A stretch of 64,000 bases of DNA from Pseudanabaenaceae cyanobacterium SKYG29 (GTDB lineage: Bacteria > Cyanobacteriota > Cyanobacteriia > Pseudanabaenales > Pseudanabaenaceae). The DNA lies in contig JANWWT010000001.1 of NCBI GenBank assembly GCA_025055675.1, positions 868,001 through 932,000 of the forward strand. Direction: 5' to 3'. The position numbers and the translations under genes were made by a program. Under the pieces are notes generated by a model. The model saw nothing but the letters and a program-made list of their open reading frames with translations, was not told the DNA's origin and searched no databases. Numbering within the stretch: the first letter of the stretch is position 1; every line of letters starts with the position of its first letter. Shown here one piece after another: positions 33,601-42,526 of this stretch.

Positions 33601-36478
33601 TATCAGGGAGATTCTAGGTTCTAACACTCCTCTAGTCAAGGTTGTTGCAGTTGGTGCTTCTTGGACAGGAGGAGATGAAAGATTTTATACCTTACTTGAC
33701 CAGAGACTAGCAACTCTAGTAGGTTTTGAGCCAAATAATGAAGAGTATATTAAGCTACAACAGTTAGCAGATGATCGAAACAAAACTTTGGGATTTGAAT
33801 GCTACAAGTATCTTCCCTACGCGATCGGAGATGGTAAGCTTAGGGCTTTTCATATCTTACAAGATTCCTATAATTCTTCAATTTTAGTACCCAATTATGC
33901 TATTCACCATTATATAGAGACTGTGCCTAATGAATTTGCCATCAGAAATGTTGAAACAGTGCAAACAATTAGACTTGATGATATCCAAGATATTACGGAT
34001 ATTGACTATCTTCATCTAGATACTCAAGGGTTCGAGCTAAATATTTTGGAGGGGCTGCGAAAGAAGCTAAAGCAAATTGTCGTTTTACACACTGAAGTTT
34101 GCTTCATTGATCTTTATCAAAACCAGCCTTTGTTTGGTGATGTTGACATTTATCTTAGGCAAAATGGGTTTTATTTTCATCACTTGGAAAGGATCAGTGG
34201 ACGCACTTGTCTACCTTTCAGTTTTGGGGAACTAGGTACTTACAGTCAGCAGGCATGGGCTGATTTTGTTTACGTTCCAGCTTACGATCGGATTTATAGT
34301 CTGCCATCACAGAAATTACTCGCCTTAGCAGTGATTGCCCACGCAGCATATAATCACTGGGACTTGGCTGGTCATGCTTTACTAGTCCACGATCGGGTCT
34401 TTGGTACTGACTATGCCCCGAAATATAAAGAAAGAGTGTTAGCTGCTATTAAACCTAGAGAACCTGAAGTAAGTCTTAGTGTAGAAGACAAAAAACGGGC
34501 AGAGCTTTCTGCTTTTATCAATGATGTAATCCATAACAATCGAGTAGAGCAATATCTAGAGGCTACGGGAAGATTAGCTGAATTTGCTGACCTTTTAGAT
34601 GTTAGTGATCCAAATCATCAATACGCTTGGGTAAGTTGCTTAGCAGTCAGTATTGTAAATCTATTCTATAAGTGCTCTGTAGCTAAAAATGAAGTTGTGT
34701 ATGACAGGTTATTGGAAGTGTACCGATCGGTAAGAAAGCGGTCAGCCCAGTTTATTATCAAGCTAGATGACGAATCACTAGTGAATTTGTTTGCCAGTTT
34801 TCTAGAACCATTAGTAGATTCTTTGTCATTGTGTCAGCGTAACTACAGGTTTCCACTAGAAGAAGATGAGGAAGGAGCAGTTAAAAAGATGACACAAAGA
34901 TGCAATCAAATGTTAGAAAATTCGCAACAAAGTGGTGTGATGCAACTTTTATTAGCTTTGCGTCTCTACAAAATGCCCCATCAATTAGAAATTCCTTTCC
35001 ATCGCTTTAATCTTACAGGATGCTTTCTCAACTACTATGTCTGCACATACCTGAACTACAGTTTTATATTTTCAACTTATCCTAAAGAATATGAGGAATA
35101 CTACAATCTGATAGAAGCGAGACTAAATATATTTACTAACTGCCTAGATGAAAATAAGGCAGATTGGGTGGCTATTTTACCTAAATTCATCTCTAATTTT
35201 TACTATTTCAACCTTTATCTATCTGCCAAAGCATCAACCAATCTACGTTCTAATATATCAAAGTTGGTGATGAGATTGTTGCAGCTGAGTAATCCAAGTA
35301 CAAACTTGGATCATACTTTTACCACAATAGGAGACAGAAATAGGTACCGAGTTGGAATACTCGTTAATAATACAGGAGGTGCAGACATCAATGCTGGTTT
35401 ACCTTATATCCAAAATTTAGACGATGATAGGTTTCAAACTTACCTCTACTCCTTCGCGATTCATGATGCTATGCCCCAAGTAGCACACTTACACAGACTT
35501 CTCCCCGCAGATCTCAATGAAGCCGTAAGTCTAATCCGATCGGATGATCTTGATTTGTTAATAATTGGAACAAATATTACCTTTAATTTTGGCTATCTTA
35601 CCAGCACTCTGTCACACTACAGATTAGCAAGGGTACAGATTGCTACACCTTTGTGCCCGATTACTACAGGAATTGCCAATGTTGACTACTTTCTTTCGGG
35701 AACATACTCAGAGGCAAACTCGGAGCCTGAAGCATACACAGAGAAACTAGTGACTGTAGATGGCTCAGGACTATGTTTTAGTTCACTTTTTGCCGAAACA
35801 TCTACTTCTCTTCAATCTTTTTCTAGGGCTGATTTTGGTATTCCGATCGGGGCTACAGTCTACACTTCTGGTGCTAATCCTGTCAAATCTTCTCCTGAGG
35901 TTTGTCGAGCATGGATAACTATCCTCAAGAACTGCCCTAATTCATACCTCCTTATCTATCCATTTTATTCAGGGTGGATACTCCTTGAAGGACTAAAAAT
36001 TTCTTATAAGAGATACTTTTTGGAGTTGGCAAGGCTTCATGGTATTGAAGATAATAGAGTGATTGTATTGCAAGACAGATTCCCTAGTAGAAATGACCTT
36101 GTATCTTTCTTGGGTAGTATTACAGATGTCTATTTAGACTCTTTCCCTTTCACAGGAGCTTTTTCCATCCTCGACCCTCTCGATGCAGGAGTTCCAGTTG
36201 TTACTCTCAAAGGCAAGTATTTACGTCAAGCTCAGGCTGGGGCCCTGCTACAAGAAATTGATTTGGAAGAATTGGTGACAAGGAGTGTGGAGGACTACAT
36301 CAGTCTTGCGGTTCGTTTAGGTACAGACAACTCTCTCAGGGAAAGTTATAGGCAGAAAATAAGGACTGCCATGCTTGCCCCACCCTTTAGGAACACAAAA
36401 CTTTTTGCTCAAAAGTTGAGTAATGTTTACCTACAGCTTGTGGAAGAGTGGCGGCAGAAAAGAAAGGATGTAGGCTAA
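33593..36478 (+). CDS. FkbM methyltransferase-GT41-like glycosyltransferase fusion
   Basis: 961 aa. Residues 1-230 are an FkbM-type methyltransferase (VVAVGASWTGGDERFY, FEPNNEEY, IDYLHLDTQGFELNILEGL). Residues ~300-580 are a helical region resembling the N-terminal part of the 1549-aa protein (LRLYKMPHQ with a similar following block). From ~584 a GT41-like module runs to the end: RYRVGILVNNTGG, RLARVQIATPLCPITTG, DSFPFTGAFSILDPLDAGVP. The residues after GA in the last motif differ from the other copies, where HSM or TQN is found. Methyltransferase and glycosyltransferase in one chain suggests methylated glycan output. Confidence 0.84.
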   Translation: MFDIREILGSNTPLVKVVAVGASWTGGDERFYTLLDQRLATLVGFEPNNEEYIKLQQLADDRNKTLGFECYKYLPYAIGDGKLRAFHILQDSYNSSILVPNYAIHHYIETVPNEFAIRNVETVQTIRLDDIQDITDIDYLHLDTQGFELNILEGLRKKLKQIVVLHTEVCFIDLYQNQPLFGDVDIYLRQNGFYFHHLERISGRTCLPFSFGELGTYSQQAWADFVYVPAYDRIYSLPSQKLLALAVIAHAAYNHWDLAGHALLVHDRVFGTDYAPKYKERVLAAIKPREPEVSLSVEDKKRAELSAFINDVIHNNRVEQYLEATGRLAEFADLLDVSDPNHQYAWVSCLAVSIVNLFYKCSVAKNEVVYDRLLEVYRSVRKRSAQFIIKLDDESLVNLFASFLEPLVDSLSLCQRNYRFPLEEDEEGAVKKMTQRCNQMLENSQQSGVMQLLLALRLYKMPHQLEIPFHRFNLTGCFLNYYVCTYLNYSFIFSTYPKEYEEYYNLIEARLNIFTNCLDENKADWVAILPKFISNFYYFNLYLSAKASTNLRSNISKLVMRLLQLSNPSTNLDHTFTTIGDRNRYRVGILVNNTGGADINAGLPYIQNLDDDRFQTYLYSFAIHDAMPQVAHLHRLLPADLNEAVSLIRSDDLDLLIIGTNITFNFGYLTSTLSHYRLARVQIATPLCPITTGIANVDYFLSGTYSEANSEPEAYTEKLVTVDGSGLCFSSLFAETSTSLQSFSRADFGIPIGATVYTSGANPVKSSPEVCRAWITILKNCPNSYLLIYPFYSGWILLEGLKISYKRYFLELARLHGIEDNRVIVLQDRFPSRNDLVSFLGSITDVYLDSFPFTGAFSILDPLDAGVPVVTLKGKYLRQAQAGALLQEIDLEELVTRSVEDYISLAVRLGTDNSLRESYRQKIRTAMLAPPFRNTKLFAQKLSNVYLQLVEEWRQKRKDVG

Positions 36479-36571
36479 GCTTATAGCCACTTATGGTTTA
36501 GTCTTGTCTTCGTGAGTTACATCTGCTAAAGTTGCGGTTAGTCAGTTGTAGAGGAGAAAGGAGGTTAGGAA

Positions 36572-37405
36572 GTGGCAAGCAATTCTCCATACCGGTTACA
36601 GAAGGTAGACTTTTTCCCCATAGTGTCTCCACTGCTCAATTTTGCATCGAATGTCACTTCTCAGTTTGGCGAAGATGGTATCATCCAGAGAATATTCGAG
36701 ATCATACCTCCTAGCCACAAGTATTGTGTTGAGTTTGGTGCATGGGACGGTAAATATTTTTCTAACTGCTATAATCTAATAGTAAACAAGGGCTGGTCAG
36801 GTGCTTTCATAGAAGCAAATTAAGATAGCTACAGGGAGCTGCTGAAAAATCATGGTCAAAATCAGAAGGTTGCATGTATTAATCGGTTTATTGAGTTTGA
36901 GGGAGAAAACAGCTTAGACAATGTACTTAAATCAATTGATGCTCCACAAGACTTTGATTTGCTTTCAATTGATGTGGATGGAATTGACTACTTCATTTGG
37001 GAGAGCCTCAGAGAGTTTCAGCCAAAGTTAGTGGTCATAGAATTCAATCCAACCATTCCGAATGATGTGATGTTTATTCAAGCCAAGGACTCTTCAATAA
37101 AGCAAGGTTGTTCCTTGTTAGCGCTAACCCACTTAGCAGCCGCAAAGGGTTACAAGCTAGTTTGTTGTACTGTCTGCAATGCTTTCTTTGTCAGACAAGA
37201 ATTCTTTAATCAACTGGGAATCCCTAGTGATTTTATTTACTATCTCTATCGACCTGTTTTGGATGGACGTATATTTCAGGGGCAAGATTCTACGATTTAC
37301 GTTACTGGTATGGAAAAACTGCTCTGGCTGAACATTCCCTTGTCTAGTGATGATTTTCAAGTCATACCCAGTTCAATGCGAAGGTTTCCTGATACCAAAG
37401 AGTAG
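36572..37405 (+). pseudogene. FkbM-like methyltransferase gene with an internal stop
   Basis: A GTG at 36572 preceded by AAAGGAGG opens an 83-codon frame (MASNSPYRLQKVDFF ... GAWDGKYFSNCYNL, FIEAN) that ends at TAA 36821-36823. Translation continues in the same frame straight after the stop (DSYRELLKNHGQNQKV ... LLSIDVDGIDYFIWESL) to 37405. The two parts together make one ~277-aa FkbM methyltransferase. One base change of the TAA codon (for example to CAA or AAA) would restore it. It may be a recent pseudogene or a sequence error. Confidence 0.85.
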
Positions 37406-38134
37406 TAGGGTGAAATAGTTTTAAACTTTTAACGCTGTGACAGCAAAACTTTGAGCGAAACTTTGCAATGATTAAATTGATTGAAAGTGAGTATTCAGAA
37501 GTTTATGCGGCAAAGCCAGTAAGGAGATAACTTGATTTGATGTACTAGCAGAGACCAAAGAACTAGCTCACAGCAGAAGCTTTTCGGTCAGTTCTGGCTC
37601 ACTTGGACAGTTGTAGCTATAAAATCTGGTTTGCTTGCCAATCTACCAAGTATCTAAGAGTTACTGTCCTTATTTAAAATTAATCACCTAAGCTGTGGAT
37701 GAAGTTTGCCAACGATCGAGGTCATTCCATAGTGTCAAATGATAAAAGATGAAAAAAGCTTAATACCAGTAGATGTCTGGTTTTACCTCAACCCAGAAGC
37801 TAACTGTACATGCTCATTCCAAGCACAAGCAATAGGACAAAAATATCACTTGCGAACTAGCTCAATTTACAGCTAGCCTAAATCACTCTATCAGCGGAAA
37901 ATATTAAAAACTGTAAAAGAACTGGCAAATGTATTCTACAACACATAAAAGTCTAGTGCCCTGTACTAGCCTTTAGCAATCTCAATAAGGCGGACAAAAA
38001 CGTTAGAAGCAGGTTAGGTTAGTCGGTAGGGCTAAGAGTTTTCTTGGCACGGAAGACTGATCACTGTTATCTGCAGACAGGACTTTTGTGTCTTTTGGGG
38101 TTTCGATTCTTGCTAAGATAAGGGCTGTTTTCCG
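37406..38134. other. Intergenic, no certain gene
   Basis: About 730 AT-rich bases between the broken FkbM gene and the amine oxidase. One small plus-strand frame at 37739-37876 (45 aa, MIKDEKSLIPVDVWFYLNPE ...) has protein-like character but no ribosome binding site. No RNA gene, repeat or terminator was recognised; the oxidase promoter should lie at the right side. Confidence 0.4.
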
Positions 38135-39841
38135 ATGAAAAGAAGGGATTTTTTAATCAGAGTTGCTGCAGCAGGTGGTTCTACTTATGCAGCCATGCGT
38201 GCTCTGGATTTAATTGCCAATCCTGCTAAAGCCCAGACTGGACCAGTTCGCCTCACACGACCGAAGGAAAGACGGCGAGTGATCATCATTGGGGCAGGAG
38301 TGGCAGGGCTAACTGCTGCCTATGAATTGGGCAAGGTTGGTTATGACACAGTCATCCTGGAAGCCCGCAACCGACCAGGGGGCAGGTGTTGGACTCTGCG
38401 GGACGGAGATTCTTTTGAGGAGATAGCAGTGGCTGCTACAGGTTCTGCAGGCGCAGGTACTACCCCTAACCAGATCATCACTGCCAACTTCAGTCGCGGA
38501 CAATATTTCAATCCGGGTCCAGCTCGGATTCCGCAACACCATGTCACACTGGATTACTGTCGCGAACTGGGAGTTGCCCTAGAAGTCTTTTCTAACCTCA
38601 ACCGCCAGCAATACTACTTCAATGAGGCGGGAGCCACAATCTCTATCAGTGGCAACAATGCGCCGGTGGGAGGCAGGCTGGCAGGTAAAAAGATCAGAGT
38701 AAGAGCTGCTCTGGCGGATACAAGGGGTTACTTATCCGAACTGTTGGCAAAGGCGGTGGACAAAGGTGCCCTAGACCAGGAATTGAGCGGTGTGGATAAA
38801 GAAAGGTTGTTAGAATTTCTCCGTACTTATGGTGCTCTAGGTACTAGGGAAACGGGGTTTGCCTACACAGGTGGTTCGCGGCGAGGCTGGTCCAACTTTG
38901 ATGTAGATACAAATGTGGAGACGGGGGAAGCCCCAGGAGCAGTCGGTAGGCGGGGTAATTCTGGCAAACCCTATACCCTGGCAGATTTACTAGCACTGCG
39001 ATTTGCCAACTATGAAGCCTTCGAATCAGGCTCGGAGCAGCAGATGTTGATGTACGAACCCGTAGGGGGAATAGACGCGATCGTGCAGGGGTTTATCCGT
39101 CAGCCTAGTGTTGGTCCAAGAGTCCGTTACAATGCAGAAGTGACAGAGATTCGCAAGACTAGTAGTGGTGTAAGAGTTGTCACTACCCAGGGTACTTTTG
39201 AGGGAGATTACTGTATTTGTACTATCCCGCTCTCTGTCCTGCGGTTACTGGCAAATGCGGGCAAAACCGATTTCAGTGCGGCTATGGTCAGTGCCATCGA
39301 CCAAGTTGGTCGCAACTATGCTGTGACAGGTAAAGCTGCTTTTGAAACCAATCGCCGTTTTTGGGAAGAGGACGAGGACATCTATGGGGGCATTACTAAC
39401 TGTAGCTTTAATACTTCTGTCCCAGGGGCTAACTTTATCCCCCAACTCAGTACAATTTGGTACCCCTCCAGTGGTTTTGGTTCCGATCGGGGGGTATTGG
39501 TAGGGTATTACAATTTCGGGGTCAATGCGGCTAACTTCGGTCTGCTGCGCGATAGCGATCGTATCAGAATTGCTGTTGCCCAGGCAGCTAAAATTCACCC
39601 GCAGTTGAATCAAACTTTTGTATCGGGTGTGTCAGTTTATTGGCCCGCTGTTAAGTACAGTTTGGGGGGCTGGTCAAGCAGTGGCATTGATACCTATCCT
39701 GCTAGCGTTGTCTCCACCCTCAGTAGTAGGGATGGCAATATTTGGCTAGCGGGGGAACACATGAGTAATCTCACCGGTTGGTTAGCTGGTGCTATAGAGT
39801 CGGCGAAGTTAGTTGTGCAACAAATCAATCAGTTAGGATAA
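38135..39841 (+). CDS. Tat-exported flavin amine oxidase (L-amino-acid oxidase-like)
   Basis: 568 aa. KRRDFL at residues 2-7 starts a twin-arginine signal that ends near AKAQ. A Rossmann FAD motif VIIIGAGVAGLTAAYELG (49-66) is followed by EARNRPGGRCWT. Mid-protein, the sequence has an insert (AATGSAGAGTTPNQIITANF, QHHVTLDYCRELG) of the cyanobacterial L-amino-acid oxidase type. The C-terminus has the second flavin motif IWLAGEHMSNLTGWLAGAIESA. It would oxidise an amine or amino acid to an imine with H2O2 outside the cytoplasm. The next gene starts three bases after its stop. Confidence 0.92.
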   Translation: MKRRDFLIRVAAAGGSTYAAMRALDLIANPAKAQTGPVRLTRPKERRRVIIIGAGVAGLTAAYELGKVGYDTVILEARNRPGGRCWTLRDGDSFEEIAVAATGSAGAGTTPNQIITANFSRGQYFNPGPARIPQHHVTLDYCRELGVALEVFSNLNRQQYYFNEAGATISISGNNAPVGGRLAGKKIRVRAALADTRGYLSELLAKAVDKGALDQELSGVDKERLLEFLRTYGALGTRETGFAYTGGSRRGWSNFDVDTNVETGEAPGAVGRRGNSGKPYTLADLLALRFANYEAFESGSEQQMLMYEPVGGIDAIVQGFIRQPSVGPRVRYNAEVTEIRKTSSGVRVVTTQGTFEGDYCICTIPLSVLRLLANAGKTDFSAAMVSAIDQVGRNYAVTGKAAFETNRRFWEEDEDIYGGITNCSFNTSVPGANFIPQLSTIWYPSSGFGSDRGVLVGYYNFGVNAANFGLLRDSDRIRIAVAQAAKIHPQLNQTFVSGVSVYWPAVKYSLGGWSSSGIDTYPASVVSTLSSRDGNIWLAGEHMSNLTGWLAGAIESAKLVVQQINQLG

Positions 39842-39844
39842 GTC

Positions 39845-40786
39845 ATGAACATGAAAGAGAGAATGTTAAAGCAGTGGAAGTGGGCAGTTAGTCTGTGTAC
39901 TGTGGCGCTCCTTTTGGTGGGAGTATTTAGCTATGTTCGTGCCCAGGGGGTGACATTTCCTACAGCGGTTACTTTCTTTGGCAGCGCAGGGGAAGGAGCA
40001 AGAATTTCTGGTGCCCTGCCTTTCAGACTCGATCGTTTAGTTTCCACTTTGCCTGGTAGGAGTGTTCCTGTACCTGCCACAAGCACTATTGCCAGTGGGG
40101 TAGCAATTCCGGCGGGGCGGGCGTTGTACTTTTCTAGTGGTACTGTCCCCCCTACTTTGGATAGTCTGCTGCCAGCGGGTGTTCCTCCTGAAACTGCCTT
40201 TGCCGGACAGGATGCTTCTCCTAATCAGCCTGGGGTTGTACCAGTATTCTTTGACGGTGAAGGAGTTCCCCCTACCTCTGACCCCCGCCGCTATGGCACG
40301 ACGGAGGAGCAGGCAGTTAATACCCTCAGACGAATTCAGGCGTTGCTGACCGCCCAGGGTTTGACCTTTGATAATGTTGTCTATCTAACTGCTTTTTTGG
40401 TGCCCGATCCCTACCTGCGTACTCGTTTTGTCACGGACTCCAGAGGGAATAGAATCTTACAAGCTGTACCCAGGGCGGAAATTGACCAGGCGCTTGCCAA
40501 TGGGCTACGTCCTACAGACAAAGACTTTCCCGGTGAACCTACCTACGACTACCAGGGTTGGTTTCGTGCCTATGCCCGCTTTTTCGATAAGGATAACCCT
40601 AACCGCGCTGCCACCTTTACCAGTGCTACAGCAATTACCCGTAGTCCCCGCTTGACGGCTGCCCCCCCGCCCGAACCTGGTGCCACTACTGTCAAGACTG
40701 CTCGATCGACTGTCGGTCTACCTGGTCTAGTGGTTCCTGGCTGGTTGATTGAGATTGAAGCCATTGCGGTCTATCCCGAACGTTAA
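39845..40786 (+). CDS. Exported RidA-like (YjgF/UK114) protein
   Basis: 313 aa with an N-terminal signal (VALLLVGVFSYVRAQG). The RidA-like core is at ~170-313: QALLTAQGLTFDNVVYLTAFLV, a long insert, WFRAYARFFDKDNPNRAATFTSATA with the Arg of RidA, and IEIEAIAVYPE with the conserved Glu. RidA hydrolyses 2-imino or enamine products. Two inserts make it far longer than standard RidA (~130 aa). Its position behind the amine oxidase suggests it clears the imine product. Confidence 0.8.
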   Translation: MNMKERMLKQWKWAVSLCTVALLLVGVFSYVRAQGVTFPTAVTFFGSAGEGARISGALPFRLDRLVSTLPGRSVPVPATSTIASGVAIPAGRALYFSSGTVPPTLDSLLPAGVPPETAFAGQDASPNQPGVVPVFFDGEGVPPTSDPRRYGTTEEQAVNTLRRIQALLTAQGLTFDNVVYLTAFLVPDPYLRTRFVTDSRGNRILQAVPRAEIDQALANGLRPTDKDFPGEPTYDYQGWFRAYARFFDKDNPNRAATFTSATAITRSPRLTAAPPPEPGATTVKTARSTVGLPGLVVPGWLIEIEAIAVYPER

Positions 40787-40810
40787 CATTGCCTGGGGGG
40801 ATAGTTGGCT

Positions 40811-42526
40811 ATGGAACCAAATGACAGTATTGCTTTGGCTAGTTTTACGGGGTTACTAGCGGGGAGCACGTTTAGGGTTAGAGAGGAGATTGGCAACTTA
40901 GCCTTCCGCAACTTGGCGGAGACAGCCCCTGCCCTTGATGTGGATTTTTACCGCGTGGAGATGGAGAGGGGAGACATTTTATCCCTCAGTTTGTTACCTG
41001 GTGGCTCTCTCCGTACCGCTGTACAAATTTTTGACTCCCTGGGCGTGCCTGTGGTCAGTGAATTGAGGTTAACTAGGTTTGATTTTATTGCCCCTGCCTC
41101 TGGTGCCTATTTTGTTGCAATCAGTAGCAGAGACAACATCAGCTATGACCCAGCTAGGATTCTCAGTGGTACACCCCTGGTGGCGGGGAGTAGGGGAACG
41201 TATACTTTGGAATTGACTAGACATGCTGGGGACTTTCTTCTAGAGCCGAATGATACAATTGCTACAGCAATCCCTACAGGCTTGAGCACGCAACAACCGG
41301 GGGCTTTTGTCAAGAGCGGGTTTATCACTGCAGGGGATGTGGATGTCTTCGCGGTGACCCTGGAAGCAGGGGACAAACTCAAGGTCAAAACCCAAACCCT
41401 CAGGGAAAGTAATCTAGACTCGTTTTTAAGGTTGTTTGATGCCCAGGGGAATTTGCTAGCTAGCAATGATGATGCCAGACCTGATACTAGGGATGCCTAC
41501 TTGGAATTTGTCGCTCCCAACACTGGTGTTTATTTTTTAGGCTTGAGCGATCGGACTAACGCTACCTACAACCCCTTAGTCAGTCAACCCAGTCCCAGCC
41601 AGTTGGGGGGCGGCTACATTATTGCCATCGCGGTGGATGGTGCTCCCCCAGAGCAGGTTCTAGATGATGTGCCAGCAACGGCTATACCAACGGGTCTGAG
41701 TTCAGCTCTGCCAGGACAAAGAGTCTTTAATAGCGCGATCGGCAATAATGCCCAGGGCGGGCGCGATCGGGATTTATACAGCCTAGAGATGAGTGCCGGG
41801 GATCGCTTAGTTCTGCGCATCGATACACCGCCTTTGAGTGATTTAGACAGTGTTTTGCGGGTATTTGATGCAGGAGGCAGGGAGTTGGCATTCAATGATG
41901 ATGACCCTGGTCGCAATAGTCAGGACTCCTTATTAGAATTTGTTGCGCCTGTTTCCGGCCGCTTTTTTGTGGGAGTGAGTGATTTTGCCAACAATGCCTA
42001 TGACCCTCTCGTACTAGGCAGTGGTCGACCTGGTAATACAGGCAGCTACCGCTTGACAGTAACACTAGAGGGCAGACCAGGGCAAGAACCTAATGATAGC
42101 CTCCCCCAAGCCACTCCCCTCAGTATCAGTGGTCGCACCCCCTCTGTCCAAGTCGATGGCTACATTGGCAATAATCCTTTTCTGCCAGCAGCACTAGATG
42201 TAGATATTTATAGGTTGGATTTATTACCTGGTATGGGCATTACAGCCAGTGTGTCCATCCTCGCTTTGAGTAGTGGCTTGATTCCAGGGCTGAAGATTTT
42301 TGACAGTGCTGGGGCAGTTATAGCAGAAGACCGATCGGCGGCAGTGCCTGCCTTGGCTACTCAGTTTAAGACATCCGTCATAGAATTTCGCCAAACGACA
42401 GGAGGGACTTACTTTATTGGTGTGAGTGATGTTGATAACTTCGACTACAGTCCTTTGCGACCAGCAAGCGGCAACTTTAATGGTTTAATTGGCAATTACC
42501 AACTGACCGTCACCCTAACGTCTTAG
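40811..42526 (+). CDS. Protein with tandem PPC (pre-peptidase C-terminal) domains
   Basis: 571 aa from ATG 40811 (MEPNDSIALA), which follows GGGGGGATAGTTGGCT. Four tandem PPC-like domains: each begins with an EPNDS or EPNDT type motif and ends with LEFVAP or IEFRQT, GxYFxGVSD, and TYTLELT or YRLTVTLEG. PPC domains are usually the secreted tails of proteases and adhesins. There is no signal peptide in this start, so it may be exported by another route, or the true start may be elsewhere. It sits 24 bases after the RidA-like gene. Confidence 0.82.
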   Translation: MEPNDSIALASFTGLLAGSTFRVREEIGNLAFRNLAETAPALDVDFYRVEMERGDILSLSLLPGGSLRTAVQIFDSLGVPVVSELRLTRFDFIAPASGAYFVAISSRDNISYDPARILSGTPLVAGSRGTYTLELTRHAGDFLLEPNDTIATAIPTGLSTQQPGAFVKSGFITAGDVDVFAVTLEAGDKLKVKTQTLRESNLDSFLRLFDAQGNLLASNDDARPDTRDAYLEFVAPNTGVYFLGLSDRTNATYNPLVSQPSPSQLGGGYIIAIAVDGAPPEQVLDDVPATAIPTGLSSALPGQRVFNSAIGNNAQGGRDRDLYSLEMSAGDRLVLRIDTPPLSDLDSVLRVFDAGGRELAFNDDDPGRNSQDSLLEFVAPVSGRFFVGVSDFANNAYDPLVLGSGRPGNTGSYRLTVTLEGRPGQEPNDSLPQATPLSISGRTPSVQVDGYIGNNPFLPAALDVDIYRLDLLPGMGITASVSILALSSGLIPGLKIFDSAGAVIAEDRSAAVPALATQFKTSVIEFRQTTGGTYFIGVSDVDNFDYSPLRPASGNFNGLIGNYQLTVTLTS

